This document shows, piece after piece, positions 20,091 through 28,675 of a DNA stretch of 64,000 bases. Where the stretch lies: assembly GCF_020179835.1 (NCBI RefSeq), contig NZ_JAIUDA010000003.1, positions 372,001 to 436,000 of the forward strand, in the 5' to 3' direction. The notes beneath the pieces were generated by a model, which saw only the letters and a list, made by a program, of their open reading frames with translations, had not been told where the DNA came from and ran no database searches. The stretch is from Pantoea sp. alder81 (GTDB lineage Bacteria; Pseudomonadota; Gammaproteobacteria; Enterobacterales; Enterobacteriaceae). The translations under genes were made by a program, and so were the position numbers. The number at the start of each line of letters is the position of its first letter. Positions within the stretch are counted from its first letter, which is position 1.

Positions 20091-20786
20091 ATGACCGCAG
20101 GAAATCGTATTTATCTACGCCGCCCCTCCGATGCCGAGCCGTTACTGGAAGCGTTCCGACGTTTACCCGCAGCGGTAGTGGCCGACTGCATGAGTCGCTT
20201 GCCGGCGCTATCGGCAGAGATCAGCCTGAAAACGGCGCCCAAAGCCCCCATCATGTGTGGCCTGGCGGTGACGGTGAAAGCGCGCTCTGGTGATAACCTG
20301 ATGCTGCACAAAGCATTGGATATGGCTGGCCCCAACGATGTGATCATCTTGTCGAATGAGGGCGATCGTAGCCAATCGTTGATGGGCGAAGTGATGGCTA
20401 CTTATGCCAGACAGCGCGGTATGGAAGGCATCGTGCTGGATGGTCCGGTGCGTGATATTGAGGGCTTATCACGCATGGATTTCCCTATTTATGCCGCCGG
20501 GCACACGCCAGGCGGCCCTTTTAAAGATGGTCCAGGCGAAATCAACGTGCCGATTGCCTGCGGTAAAATCCACGTTTCACCGGGTGATATCGTATTGGGC
20601 GATGCCGATGGCGTGATTGTGATACCACGCCAGGATGCCGCGCGAATTCTTGAAGCGGCGCAAGCTTACTTAATCGTTGATGAGCATAACTTCGAGCTGG
20701 CGAAAACCGGTTCACTGGAACGCGGTTGGCTGGCAGAAGCGCTGCAAAACAAGCAGGTAGAAATTATCGATGATGTTTATCGGTAA
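20091..20786 (+). CDS. RraA / HMG-aldolase family protein
   Basis: A 231-residue protein of the RraA-like fold. The family core GIVLDGPVRDIEGL (about 117-130) holds the substrate-binding Arg-Asp pair, and VSPGDIVLGDADGV the usual second motif. Members are class II pyruvate aldolases (4-hydroxy-4-methyl-2-oxoglutarate aldolase, oxaloacetate decarboxylase) or RNase E inhibitors. The coupling with a transporter points to the metabolic kind. AGGAG precedes the ATG. Operonic with the NanT-like gene. Confidence 0.85.
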   Translation: MTAGNRIYLRRPSDAEPLLEAFRRLPAAVVADCMSRLPALSAEISLKTAPKAPIMCGLAVTVKARSGDNLMLHKALDMAGPNDVIILSNEGDRSQSLMGEVMATYARQRGMEGIVLDGPVRDIEGLSRMDFPIYAAGHTPGGPFKDGPGEINVPIACGKIHVSPGDIVLGDADGVIVIPRQDAARILEAAQAYLIVDEHNFELAKTGSLERGWLAEALQNKQVEIIDDVYR

Positions 20787-20806
20787 GTGCATAAGCACGG
20801 TGTTAT

Positions 20807-20836
20807 CCAGGTCGCCATCTATGGCGACCTGGTTTT
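20807..20836. terminator. Terminator between the RraA-like and EamA genes
   Basis: CCAGGTCGCCA (20807-20817) and TGGCGACCTGG (20822-20832) form a perfect 11-bp stem with a 4-nt loop followed by TTTT. Confidence 0.9.
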
Positions 20837-20866
20837 GGCACACCGCGCAGCGGATAGCATACCGCA

Positions 20867-21787
20867 TCACGGTGTACTGCTCACCATCGCCAACTTACGC
20901 TGCCGGTTTTCCCGCCACACTGCAAAGATCCCGGCGAGCGCCACAATCGACGCGCCAAATATCGTGGTCGAACCCGGCAGGCTGTTAAGGAACAGATAGC
21001 CAATCAGCATCGACCACACCAGCGTGGTGTAATCAAACGGTGCCAGCAACGAGGCATCGGCATAGCGCAGGCTGAGTGTCACCAGAATCTGTGCCAGGCC
21101 GCCAAACAAACCGCAGCCCACCAGCAGCAGCAACTGCAAGCCGGTGGGTTTTACCCAACCGAAAAATGCCGTTGCCAGACCGATCAACGTTGTCATCACC
21201 GAGAAATAGAACACGATCGCGCCGGGTTTTTCGATGCCATTCAGAAAACGGATCTGCACATTCGAGGTTGCCGTACAGAGTGCGGCGATCAATGCAAAGG
21301 CAACACCAAGGCTGGCCGTGGCACTGCTGGCACTGCCTGCCAGAACACCCCCACTGGCCGCAAGGCTGGAGGAGAGCATAATCAGGATGCCCGACAATCC
21401 CACCACGACGGCGACCCAGCGCGAGACGCGAACGCGTTCTTTGAGCAGCATCGCTGCCATCATCACAGTAAACAACGGTGCGGCATAACTCAGTGCCGTG
21501 GCATCAGCCAGCGAGATATACACCAGCGCCAGATAGTTAAAATACATGCCGCCAGTGCCGGAGAAACCGCGAATGAAATGGCCAAACAGATTACGCGTCT
21601 TGAGATTCTCCAGTACGTTACCCTGCACTTTCAGCCAGATTAACAGGGGAAATAGCGCAATAAAGCTGCGGAAAAAAATCACTTCACCGGTGGGGACGGC
21701 ACCGTTCAGACCTTTGACGCAGGCCAGCATCAGCGTGGCGCACAGTGCAGCGAAGATCTTCAATAACACGCCTAATCGGGGATTCAT
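20867..21787 (-). CDS. EamA/DMT-family transporter
   Basis: A 306-residue inner-membrane protein with ten hydrophobic segments in two EamA repeats (about 5-140 and 155-290). It starts MNPRLGVLLKIFAALCATLM; the core GEVIFFRSFIALFPLL resembles RhaT/RarD-type and SAM-uptake DMT proteins. It is convergent with the RraA-like gene and divergent from the binding-protein gene at 22047. The substrate cannot be told from sequence. Confidence 0.85.
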   Translation of the reverse strand: MNPRLGVLLKIFAALCATLMLACVKGLNGAVPTGEVIFFRSFIALFPLLIWLKVQGNVLENLKTRNLFGHFIRGFSGTGGMYFNYLALVYISLADATALSYAAPLFTVMMAAMLLKERVRVSRWVAVVVGLSGILIMLSSSLAASGGVLAGSASSATASLGVAFALIAALCTATSNVQIRFLNGIEKPGAIVFYFSVMTTLIGLATAFFGWVKPTGLQLLLLVGCGLFGGLAQILVTLSLRYADASLLAPFDYTTLVWSMLIGYLFLNSLPGSTTIFGASIVALAGIFAVWRENRQRKLAMVSSTP

Positions 21788-22046
21788 GCTCTCACTCTTC
21801 TCTCTCTACCACGCGCAATCGGCAGGATTGCCGAGAGGACAACGCGCTTCACACTAGGGAGAAAAATGTGCGCTGGATAACACTTTTTCGCTCTGCCTGA
21901 ATAGAAATAACTTATCGACAGAGGTCATATCATTTCCCTATTGCATAACACGCTTTCCCTCTTTTTCGCCGCAAAACAAAGCCGATATAGTCCAGAAAAG
22001 CGAGATTTTGCGCTCCGAGGCAGTATCCACCATTGAGGGAATGCAC

Positions 22047-22886
22047 ATGACCATGAAAAGACTTACCACCATTGGGTTGGCACTGCTGCCGTTGCTGGCT
22101 GTTTCGGCGGCGCAGGCAGACATGATGGCGAATATCAAATCCAGCGGTGAGCTTAAGTGCGCAGTCTATTCTGACGTGCCGCCCTTCTCTTCACCGGATC
22201 CCAAGACGCGTCAGCTGGTGGGCATGGATATTGATCTGTGCACCGCACTGGCGAAACAGATGAACGTCAAACTCACGCTGGTTCCCACCTCTGTTGAAGC
22301 CCGTATTGCAGTGATCGCCACTGGCCGCGCCGATGTGTTGATCGCTAACCTCGCCTACACCAAAACGCGCGGTAACCAGATCCAGTTCAGCGATCCCTAC
22401 TACGTGGCTAAAGAGATGCTGGTGGTGAAGGCGCCTCTGGCGGATAAGTCGCTGGACTTCTTCAAAGGCAAACGCATCAGCGCCACCAAGGGCACCACGT
22501 CTGAGCAGTCGATCCACATCAAAGGCGGCAAAGCGGTGACCTTCCAGGATACGGCATCCGCTTTCCTGGCACTGGAGCAGAACAAATCTGTGGGCTTCGT
22601 GACCAACACCATGACCGGTATCAAAACCATCGCCCAGGCGAAAAAAGACGGTATTGAGCTGGCGATGGTGAAAGAGCCGATGGCGCTGGAACCGATTGGT
22701 ATTGGCATGAAGAAAGATGAGCCGGCACTGCTGGCCAGCGTCAACAGTGGTCTGAAAGCGATGGACGATGAAGGCACCATCGACAAAATCTGGGATACCT
22801 GGATTGGGCCGAAAACTGAATACAAAATGGTGCGTGAAGAGCGCGTACAACCGCTCTCCAGCCTGAAATTTGAACCACTGGAATAA
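22047..22886 (+). CDS. ABC transporter amino-acid binding protein (SBP family 3)
   Basis: A 279-residue periplasmic binding protein. The ATG at 22047 has GAGGGA at a good distance; other in-frame ATGs lie at 22041 and 22053. A signal peptide ends about AAQA. The SBP_bac_3 pattern is present: MDIDLCTALAKQM, RADVLIANLAYTKTR, and FSDPYYVAKEMLVV. It starts the pxpB-pxpC-pxpA operon (2-bp gap). Its likely permeases and ATPase lie at 29,451-31,654, after the aminotransferase and LysR genes. By context it may bind 5-oxoproline or a related compound. Confidence 0.85.
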   Translation: MTMKRLTTIGLALLPLLAVSAAQADMMANIKSSGELKCAVYSDVPPFSSPDPKTRQLVGMDIDLCTALAKQMNVKLTLVPTSVEARIAVIATGRADVLIANLAYTKTRGNQIQFSDPYYVAKEMLVVKAPLADKSLDFFKGKRISATKGTTSEQSIHIKGGKAVTFQDTASAFLALEQNKSVGFVTNTMTGIKTIAQAKKDGIELAMVKEPMALEPIGIGMKKDEPALLASVNSGLKAMDDEGTIDKIWDTWIGPKTEYKMVREERVQPLSSLKFEPLE

Positions 22887-22888
22887 TC

Positions 22889-23599
22889 ATGCCCGTGATG
22901 TCGCACTCTGATATCCAGCCCGCCAGCGCACCCGCGCTGGCTTGTTCCTCTGCGATCGCCCTTTCCACCATTGGCGCCCGTGCGTGGCTGGTGGAAGCAC
23001 CGGGTGGATTTGATCTTTCCGCCCAGCGCCGCATCTGGTCATTAGCGCGTTTGCTGCAGGCGGATGAGGCGGTTGAAGCCCTGATCCCCGGCGTCACTAA
23101 TCTGCTGGTGCTGTTCCGACACATTCCCGAGGACGAAGCCGCCGTTCGAGCTTCGCTGCATGCCGCCTGGGATCAGGCGCAGGCGATTAGCCCACAGGGC
23201 AAACTGATTGAAATTCCGGTGTATTACGGCGGCGAGCACGCCACCGATCTGGATGCCGTTTGTTGTCACACCGGATTCAGCGCACGCGAAGTGGTGCGCC
23301 GTCACCATCAAAGCGAATACACCGTGTTTGCCCTCGGCAGCGCACCGGGCTTTGGTTACCTGCATGGGCTCGATCCGCAGTTAGCCACGCCACGCAAGAA
23401 AGTCCCCTCGCTCAGTATGCTCAAAGGCACGGTCACCATTGGTGGGGCACAGGCCGGTGTTTCAGCGCTGACCGGCCCCAACGGCTGGAACGCCATCGGT
23501 TTTGCCGAGCTGGAAGTATTTGATCCAATGGCAGAATCACCTGCGTTAATGGCACCCGGCGACCGCATCCGTTTTCTGCCGCAGAGGATTGAACTGTGA
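22889..23599 (+). CDS. pxpB: 5-oxoprolinase subunit PxpB (KipI-like)
   Basis: A 236-residue subunit of the ATP-dependent bacterial 5-oxoprolinase, which opens the pyroglutamate ring to glutamate. The CT_C_D domain covers about 20-225. IPVYYGGEHATDLDAV and APGFGYLHGLDPQLATPRKK are strongly conserved in PxpB/KipI. It is translationally coupled to pxpC by a GTGA overlap. The start may be 22889 or the ATG at 22898. Confidence 0.92.
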   Translation: MPVMSHSDIQPASAPALACSSAIALSTIGARAWLVEAPGGFDLSAQRRIWSLARLLQADEAVEALIPGVTNLLVLFRHIPEDEAAVRASLHAAWDQAQAISPQGKLIEIPVYYGGEHATDLDAVCCHTGFSAREVVRRHHQSEYTVFALGSAPGFGYLHGLDPQLATPRKKVPSLSMLKGTVTIGGAQAGVSALTGPNGWNAIGFAELEVFDPMAESPALMAPGDRIRFLPQRIEL

Positions 23600-24582
23600 T
23601 CGAAATTGAACAGAGCGGCGCCCTGAACACGGTTCAGGATCTGGGGCGTTTCCACTTCCGCCATATGGGCGTCTCGGTGAGTGGTGTGATGGATCCGCTG
23701 GCACTGCGCGCTGGTAATCTGCTGCTGGGCAACGAGGAGAATGCCGCCGCCATTGAAGTTCAGCTGTTCCCGTTCCGTGTGCGTTTTTTGCAGGACAGCA
23801 GCATCGCCGTGACGGGTGCTGACTGCCGCGCCACCTTAGACGGTACACCGTTGCCGCCCTGGTGGGGCTGCGGCGTGCGTGCCGGGCAGGTGCTGGAATT
23901 GCGGTATCCACGCAGCGGTGCTCGTGGTTACGTGTGCATCGCCGGCGGTGTTGATGTGCCCATGGTGCTGGGTTCGCGCAGCACGGCACTGCGTGGTGGC
24001 TTTGGAGGCCTTGAAGGCCGTCCGCTGCAGCGTGGCGACCGCCTGGCACTGGGTGAAACGCATGCTTCACCGCTGCCCACCTGCGGTATTGGCATTGAGC
24101 CGCCCGACAGTGCCCTGCGCGCCCATTTTCCGCGCAACAGCGCAGGGGAAATTCAGCTGCGCGCCATTCCATCCGGCGAGTATCCCTTGTTTGCTGCCGA
24201 TGCAGGTCGCTTCTGGCAACAGTCATGGCAGGTCTCCAATCAAAGCAACCGCACCGGATATCGACTGGCGGGCGATCCGATTTTCCCGTCACAAACCATT
24301 GAGATGCGCTCCTACGGGCTGATCCCCGGCATTGTGCAGGTGCCGCCTGGCGGCGAGCCAATCATTCAGCTCAGCGATGCCAACACCGCGGGCGGTTATC
24401 CCAAGATCGCCGGCGTGATCGAGCAGGATCTGTGGCGTTTAGGGCAAGTATTACCCGGCCAATCGATCCAGCTGATCCAGAGTGATACGCGTGAGGCCAT
24501 CGCCATCGAGCAACAGGTCGCAGGCTGGCTAAGCCGTTTACGTGTGAGCTGCCCACCGCTGCGTAAAGCGTTAACCGCATAA
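23596..24582 (+). CDS. pxpC: 5-oxoprolinase subunit PxpC (KipA-like)
   Basis: A 328-residue subunit of the same enzyme. It starts with GTG inside the pxpB stop region (overlap GTGA). The family core is clear: NTVQDLGR, GVMDPLALRAGNLLLGN and, near the end, ADGGY-type motif as SDANTAGGYPKIAGVI. It forms the catalytic complex with PxpB and PxpA. Confidence 0.92.
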   Translation: MIEIEQSGALNTVQDLGRFHFRHMGVSVSGVMDPLALRAGNLLLGNEENAAAIEVQLFPFRVRFLQDSSIAVTGADCRATLDGTPLPPWWGCGVRAGQVLELRYPRSGARGYVCIAGGVDVPMVLGSRSTALRGGFGGLEGRPLQRGDRLALGETHASPLPTCGIGIEPPDSALRAHFPRNSAGEIQLRAIPSGEYPLFAADAGRFWQQSWQVSNQSNRTGYRLAGDPIFPSQTIEMRSYGLIPGIVQVPPGGEPIIQLSDANTAGGYPKIAGVIEQDLWRLGQVLPGQSIQLIQSDTREAIAIEQQVAGWLSRLRVSCPPLRKALTA

Positions 24583-24602
24583 TTTTCCTAAGGAAACCAA
24601 TT

Positions 24603-25373
24603 ATGAAGATTGATCTGAACTCCGATATGGGCGAAGGCTTCGGCGTTTATCAACTGTGCGATGACGCCGCGCTGATGAAAGTGGTCTCCTCAGCCAATAT
24701 CGCCTGCGGATTCCACGCCGGCGATCCGGCGATCATGACCCGAATGGTGCGGCTGGCGAAAGAGAATGGTGTCGGCATTGGTGCGCATCCAGGCTTGCCC
24801 GATCGACAGGGCTTTGGTCGTCGCGAGCTGCCGTTCAGTGCCGAAGAGATATGCCAGCAGGTCGCTTATCAACTCGGCGCGCTGACAGCGATTGCTCAGG
24901 CAGAAGGCACGAAGGTGTCGCACTTTAGCTTCCACGCTGCGATGGGCAACATCGTCAATCGCGACGAGGTATTAGCGCAGCAGGTCATGACGCTCGTCGC
25001 CCGTATCAATGCGGATCTGATCGTGTTCGCACAACCCGATACCATCATTGAGCGAGCAGCACAGGCAGCGGGCCTGAAAACCCTGACGCTGTTCCTCGCC
25101 GACCGCGCCTACGATGCGCAGGGCCGTTTAGTCCCGCGCGGCATTGCTGGTTCAGTCATCAAAGAAGAAGCGGCGCTGCGTGCCCGCGTGCGTCAGTTCC
25201 TGCAGCATGGCACCGTCACCACCTTCGAAGGGGAAGTGATTGCCGTGCGTGCCCGGTCAATCCTGGTGCACAGCGACACGCCGGGATCACTGGCTCTCGC
25301 CACCATTGTACGCAGTGAAATTGAAGCCAGCGGCCATCAGGTAGCGCCGGCGGCCGAGGTGCTTGCTCAGTAA
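24603..25373 (+). CDS. pxpA: 5-oxoprolinase subunit PxpA (LamB/YcsF family)
   Basis: A 256-residue subunit with the family hallmarks MKIDLNSDMGEGFG at the N-terminus, SANIACGFHAGDP (about 35-47) and ADRAYDAQGRLVPR (about 165-178). AAGGAAA precedes the ATG. It ends the operon SBP-pxpB-pxpC-pxpA, which faces the aminotransferase across a strong terminator. Confidence 0.95.
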   Translation: MKIDLNSDMGEGFGVYQLCDDAALMKVVSSANIACGFHAGDPAIMTRMVRLAKENGVGIGAHPGLPDRQGFGRRELPFSAEEICQQVAYQLGALTAIAQAEGTKVSHFSFHAAMGNIVNRDEVLAQQVMTLVARINADLIVFAQPDTIIERAAQAAGLKTLTLFLADRAYDAQGRLVPRGIAGSVIKEEAALRARVRQFLQHGTVTTFEGEVIAVRARSILVHSDTPGSLALATIVRSEIEASGHQVAPAAEVLAQ

Positions 25374-25394
25374 CCTCTTTAAATCACCCAAATA

Positions 25395-25427
25395 AAAATG
25401 GCTGCCCATCGGCAGCCATTTTTTTGC
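25395..25427. terminator. Terminator between pxpA and the aminotransferase
   Basis: AATGGCTGCC and GGCAGCCATT form the stem around CATC with an A-run on the left and seven T on the right; it can serve both convergent genes. Confidence 0.92.
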
Positions 25428-25436
25428 GCCTTCCGT

Positions 25437-26639
25437 TTAACGACAACCAGCGCAGAATGCCGCGATACGATCGCAGCCCGTCTGCAAACGCTCCATGCTG
25501 GTGGCGTAGGACAAGCGGAAGTACGGGCTCATGCCATACGCAGCACCCTGCACCGTCACCACGTGCTGCTCTTCAATCAGCGCCAGCACAAAATCGGCAT
25601 CGTTGCTGATGAAACGGCCACCGGCGCTGGTCTTGCCGATCAACCCTTCAATGTTCACAAACAGATAGAACGCGCCCTCTGGCTTATGGCAGCGCAGGCC
25701 ATCAATCGAGGTCAGACGCTCCAGCACGTAATCACGGCGTTCACGGTAAATGCGTGCTCGCTCTTGCAATAGATCCTGCGGGCCTTCCAGCACCGCCACC
25801 GCTGCCGCCTGCGTCAAGGTACAGACGCCGCCGCTGTTCTGCGTGTTCACATTGCTCATGGCTTTAATTAATGGCACAGGGCCACCGCAAAAGCCCAGAC
25901 GCCAGCCTGTCATTGAATAGGCTTTCGACACACCGTTCACCGTCAGCACACGGTCATACAGGCGCGGTTCAACCTGCGCGAGGGTATAAAAACGCACGTC
26001 GTCATAGATCAGATGTTCATAGATATCATCCGTCATGATCCACACCTGCGGATGGCGCAATAGCACGTCACCCAGCGCCTGCAGCTCGGCTTTGCTGGCC
26101 ACCGAACCGGTTGGGTTGCTCGGATAGTTCAGCAGCAGCCATTTGGTCTTGTCAGTGATCGCCGCATCCAGATCCGCTGGCAGCGGTTTGAAGCCATTCT
26201 CCTGCGCACACGGCAGCGGCACCGGAACGCCACCGGCAAATTTCACGATATCGGCATAGCTAATCCACGATGGCGTTGGGATCACCACTTCATCGCCCGG
26301 ATTGATGGTCGCCATGATGGCGTTAAAGATGATCTGCTTCGCACCACCGGCCGTCAGAATCTGGCTGACGTCATACTCCAGCTGGTTATCCCGTTTGAAT
26401 TTCAGCTGGATAGCTTTGCGCAGTGCAGGCGTACCGTCGGTAGGTGGGTAGCGCGTGTCGCCCGCGCGTGCAGCGGCATACGCGGCGTCAATCGCATGTT
26501 CCGGTGTAGGGAAGTCAGGTTCGCCGGTAGAAAGTGCCACCACATCAACGCCCTGCGCAGCGAGGTCGCGCGCTTTTTGGGTCATGGCAACGGAGGCGGA
26601 AACGGTCACATTCTTTAAACGATCGGCTATCTCGGGCAT
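25437..26639 (-). CDS. Class I PLP-dependent aminotransferase
   Basis: A 400-residue fold-type I enzyme of the aspartate aminotransferase I-gamma group. The ATG at 26639 has AGGA six bases upstream; the frame also has a TTG two codons earlier. The PLP lysine is Lys239 in SKAYSMTGWRLG; NYPSNPTG (about 171-178) binds the cofactor ring, and the C-terminal Arg in FRLSYATS contacts the substrate carboxylate. It probably removes the amino group of aspartate or an aromatic acid. Its position inside the pyroglutamate cluster suggests a role in moving nitrogen from the glutamate formed. Confidence 0.87.
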   Translation of the reverse strand: MPEIADRLKNVTVSASVAMTQKARDLAAQGVDVVALSTGEPDFPTPEHAIDAAYAAARAGDTRYPPTDGTPALRKAIQLKFKRDNQLEYDVSQILTAGGAKQIIFNAIMATINPGDEVVIPTPSWISYADIVKFAGGVPVPLPCAQENGFKPLPADLDAAITDKTKWLLLNYPSNPTGSVASKAELQALGDVLLRHPQVWIMTDDIYEHLIYDDVRFYTLAQVEPRLYDRVLTVNGVSKAYSMTGWRLGFCGGPVPLIKAMSNVNTQNSGGVCTLTQAAAVAVLEGPQDLLQERARIYRERRDYVLERLTSIDGLRCHKPEGAFYLFVNIEGLIGKTSAGGRFISNDADFVLALIEEQHVVTVQGAAYGMSPYFRLSYATSMERLQTGCDRIAAFCAGCR

Positions 26640-26915
26640 GGTCAATCCTGGGTTCGGGGGATGTCAGTTTTCCCTGAGCATAGGATTAGGGCCGAAGCCA
26701 CGGATAATAGTGCTTTGTTGTGGTGATATAACACAAAGCGATGACTGGACCGACTGCACACTTCTGCCATAAAGGCGGCAGATTGACTCAGAATTGCGTG
26801 ACAGGTCACGCCCGCGCGCCTGACTGAATGTTAATAAAGTGTTACTTTCTTTCCCGAGTTATATCCCGAACCCACGATTTTCCTTGCCCGTCATTGGCAA
26901 TGCTGATGGGTCAAC

Positions 26916-26932
26916 TGCACTCATTCGGTGCA
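26916..26932 (+). promoter_or_regulatory. NtrC-type enhancer site
   Basis: TGCACTCATTCGGTGCA is a 17-bp dyad that fits the enterobacterial NtrC consensus TGCAC-N7-GTGCA. It lies 128 bp upstream of the -24 element of the sigma-54 promoter, a normal enhancer distance. Confidence 0.8.
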
Positions 26933-27042
26933 GCGCTGCAATTTTCAACACCCGCCATGCCGGCGGCTCACTAGCTCAGCACCAGCCTCAGGAGGCCCGG
27001 TGGCCGTACCCTCCTGTCTGAGTTCAATAACGAAAGCTTATC

Positions 27043-27060
27043 CTGGCATCAACTTTGCTT
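27043..27060 (+). promoter_or_regulatory. Sigma-54 promoter of the Nac-type regulator gene
   Basis: TGGCAT (27044-27049), five bases, then TTGCT (27055-27059). The invariant GG and GC are exactly 10 bases apart as sigma-54 requires. The start would be near 27070, giving a leader of about 26 nt before the ATG at 27096. Confidence 0.82.
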
Positions 27061-27095
27061 GATGAGGATATGCGTTCTGTTTGAGGGAAGTGTCC

Positions 27096-28019
27096 ATGAA
27101 TCTTCGTCGCCTGAAGTACTTTGTTAAAATTGTTGACGTCGGAAGCCTGACGCAAGCTGCCGATATCCTGCATATTGCCCAACCCGCGTTGAGCCAACAG
27201 CTGGCTACGCTGGAAGGTGAAGTGAATCAACAGCTGTTGATTCGCACCAAACGCGGTGTCACACCTACCGAAGCCGGGAAAACACTCTATTCCCATGCAC
27301 AGTCCATTTTGCGCCAGTGCGAACAGGCGCAAAGTGCGATTGATCTGGTCGGCGCTGCGCTGAGTGGCAGCGTTTCCGTCGGGCTGGCACCGGGCACAGC
27401 GGCGCAAAACCTGGCGCTCCCGCTGATGATGGAAGTGCAGCAGCAGCATCCTGGCATTGTGCTCTATTTTAACGAGAACTTTGGCACCACCCTGAGCGAG
27501 CTGATCATGAACGGACGTATGGATATGGCGGTGATTTACGATCATCGCACCATCCATGGCCTGCGCTTCATGCCACTGATGAAAGAAGATCTGTGCTTCG
27601 TTTGCCCGTTCAGCCTGGCCAAACCGGTCAAAGAAATCCCGCTGTCACAGGTCGCGCAATATGATCTGTTCCTGCCACGCATCTACAACATCATGCGCAA
27701 AGTGCTGGATGACGCCTTCGTGCAGAACAATCTGCAGTACCGCGTGAAGTGCGAGATCGAATCACAAACCACTCTGAACGCGGCATTGAGTGCCGGTCTG
27801 GGCACCACCATCATGCCGGAATCCGCTGCACGCGCGATGCTGAAAAACGGGGATACCTGGATGGCGAAGATCATCGAGCCAGATGTGCAGGCCTCGCTGT
27901 CATTCTGCATGTCGGATCATCTGCCACTTTCCCAGCCTGCCGAAGCGGTGAAATCCATTTTGCTGTCGCTGATGTCGCGCCGCAACGTGGAGAACCACCC
28001 ACTGACTCTGGTGGGATAA
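27096..28019 (+). CDS. Nac-type LysR transcriptional regulator
   Basis: A 307-residue LysR regulator starting MNLRRLKYFVKIVDVGSLTQAA. The N-terminal winged helix (1-60), including QPALSQQLATLEGE and LLIRTKRGVTPTEAGK, is nearly that of Nac, the nitrogen assimilation control protein of Klebsiella and E. coli. The effector domain (about 90-295) is more divergent, so it may be a paralogue with its own inducer. A sigma-54 promoter with an NtrC site upstream matches how nac is controlled in Klebsiella. GAGGGAAG precedes the ATG. It probably governs the flanking nitrogen genes. Confidence 0.88.
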   Translation: MNLRRLKYFVKIVDVGSLTQAADILHIAQPALSQQLATLEGEVNQQLLIRTKRGVTPTEAGKTLYSHAQSILRQCEQAQSAIDLVGAALSGSVSVGLAPGTAAQNLALPLMMEVQQQHPGIVLYFNENFGTTLSELIMNGRMDMAVIYDHRTIHGLRFMPLMKEDLCFVCPFSLAKPVKEIPLSQVAQYDLFLPRIYNIMRKVLDDAFVQNNLQYRVKCEIESQTTLNAALSAGLGTTIMPESAARAMLKNGDTWMAKIIEPDVQASLSFCMSDHLPLSQPAEAVKSILLSLMSRRNVENHPLTLVG

Positions 28020-28133
28020 GACCCGCTTATCACCGCAAAGCGAAACCCTCTTACTGCCCGTCTAACGAACGCGCTAGATTAATCTGGTCTGTTGCCCGCT
28101 CCGGCGGGCGTGCTTCGCTTTGACGGGAATCCC

Positions 28134-28544
28134 ATGGAAAAAACCGCGATACCGCTGCCGACGCTGCGCGCGTTGGCGCGCAAGATGCAACGTTCTGGCC
28201 TCAATAGCCTGGCGTTAGAGGGCAAACAGTGGTCGGTTCGTCTGACGTTTGCGCCTGCGCCCGCTTTACCCGTCATGCCGACGGAGGAAACCCCGCCCAT
28301 CACACAGGTTATCGGCGCGCCGCTGCCCGGTACGCTGCTGCGCCGTCATCCGCACAGCCAACAGGATTTTGTTCAGCCCGGCCAGCAGGTCGCACCTCGG
28401 GATCTGCTGGCGCTGGTGCAGGTCGGCCCGCTGTATGTACCGGTGCTTAGTCCCATCAAAGGTCGCGTACAGCAACTGCGTGTTAAGGCATACTCAGCGG
28501 TTGAATACGACGAAGAACTCCTGACTATTCAGATGGATAATTAA
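28134..28544 (+). CDS. Biotinyl/lipoyl-like domain protein (AccB-like) without the carrier lysine
   Basis: A 136-residue protein starting MEKTAIPLPTLRALARKMQRSGL. The N-terminal half has the helical start of biotin carboxyl carrier proteins; the C-terminal half (about 65-135) reads like the hammerhead fold: PGTLLRRHPHSQQDFVQPGQ, then LALVQVG, then LSPIKGRVQQLRV and EYDEELLTI. The expected EAMKM with its biotinylated lysine is replaced by VQVGPLYVPV. AccB-like genes accompany pxpABC in many bacteria, usually with AccC; no accC is here. Its function may be structural or it may be a relic. Confidence 0.65.
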   Translation: MEKTAIPLPTLRALARKMQRSGLNSLALEGKQWSVRLTFAPAPALPVMPTEETPPITQVIGAPLPGTLLRRHPHSQQDFVQPGQQVAPRDLLALVQVGPLYVPVLSPIKGRVQQLRVKAYSAVEYDEELLTIQMDN

Positions 28545-28593
28545 TTAGCAATCCGGTTATAAGGGGCTCTTATCGCCTCACAGTTTTTATGTC

Positions 28594-28612
28594 TTATGCC
28601 CTTGCGGCATAA
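28594..28612. promoter_or_regulatory. LysR-box-like palindrome upstream of the SDR-permease operon
   Basis: TTATGCC and GGCATAA flank CTTGC, giving a perfect 7-bp dyad of the T-N11-A type bound by LysR proteins. It lies 64 bp before the SDR gene and is a candidate site for the Nac-type regulator next door. Confidence 0.5.
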
Positions 28613-28675
28613 CTGCATAAAGTCAAATAAGACCCATTACGCCGGGTACACACCTGGCGAGACGAGGAAACACAA

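Larger units (their letters stand above)
26640..27095. other. Control region between the aminotransferase and the Nac-type gene
   Basis: A 456-bp gap with no supported protein gene. It carries the NtrC-type site and the sigma-54 promoter listed separately. A short frame (26839-27021) crosses it but has no ribosome site or conserved look. Confidence 0.6.

Noticed and set aside
23546..24361. A 271-codon minus-strand frame over pxpB/pxpC
   Set aside because: Antisense shadow of two well recognised subunits.
26839..27021. Short frame upstream of the Nac-type gene
   Set aside because: No ribosome site, unlikely composition, and it overlaps the NtrC-type site; better explained as a control region.
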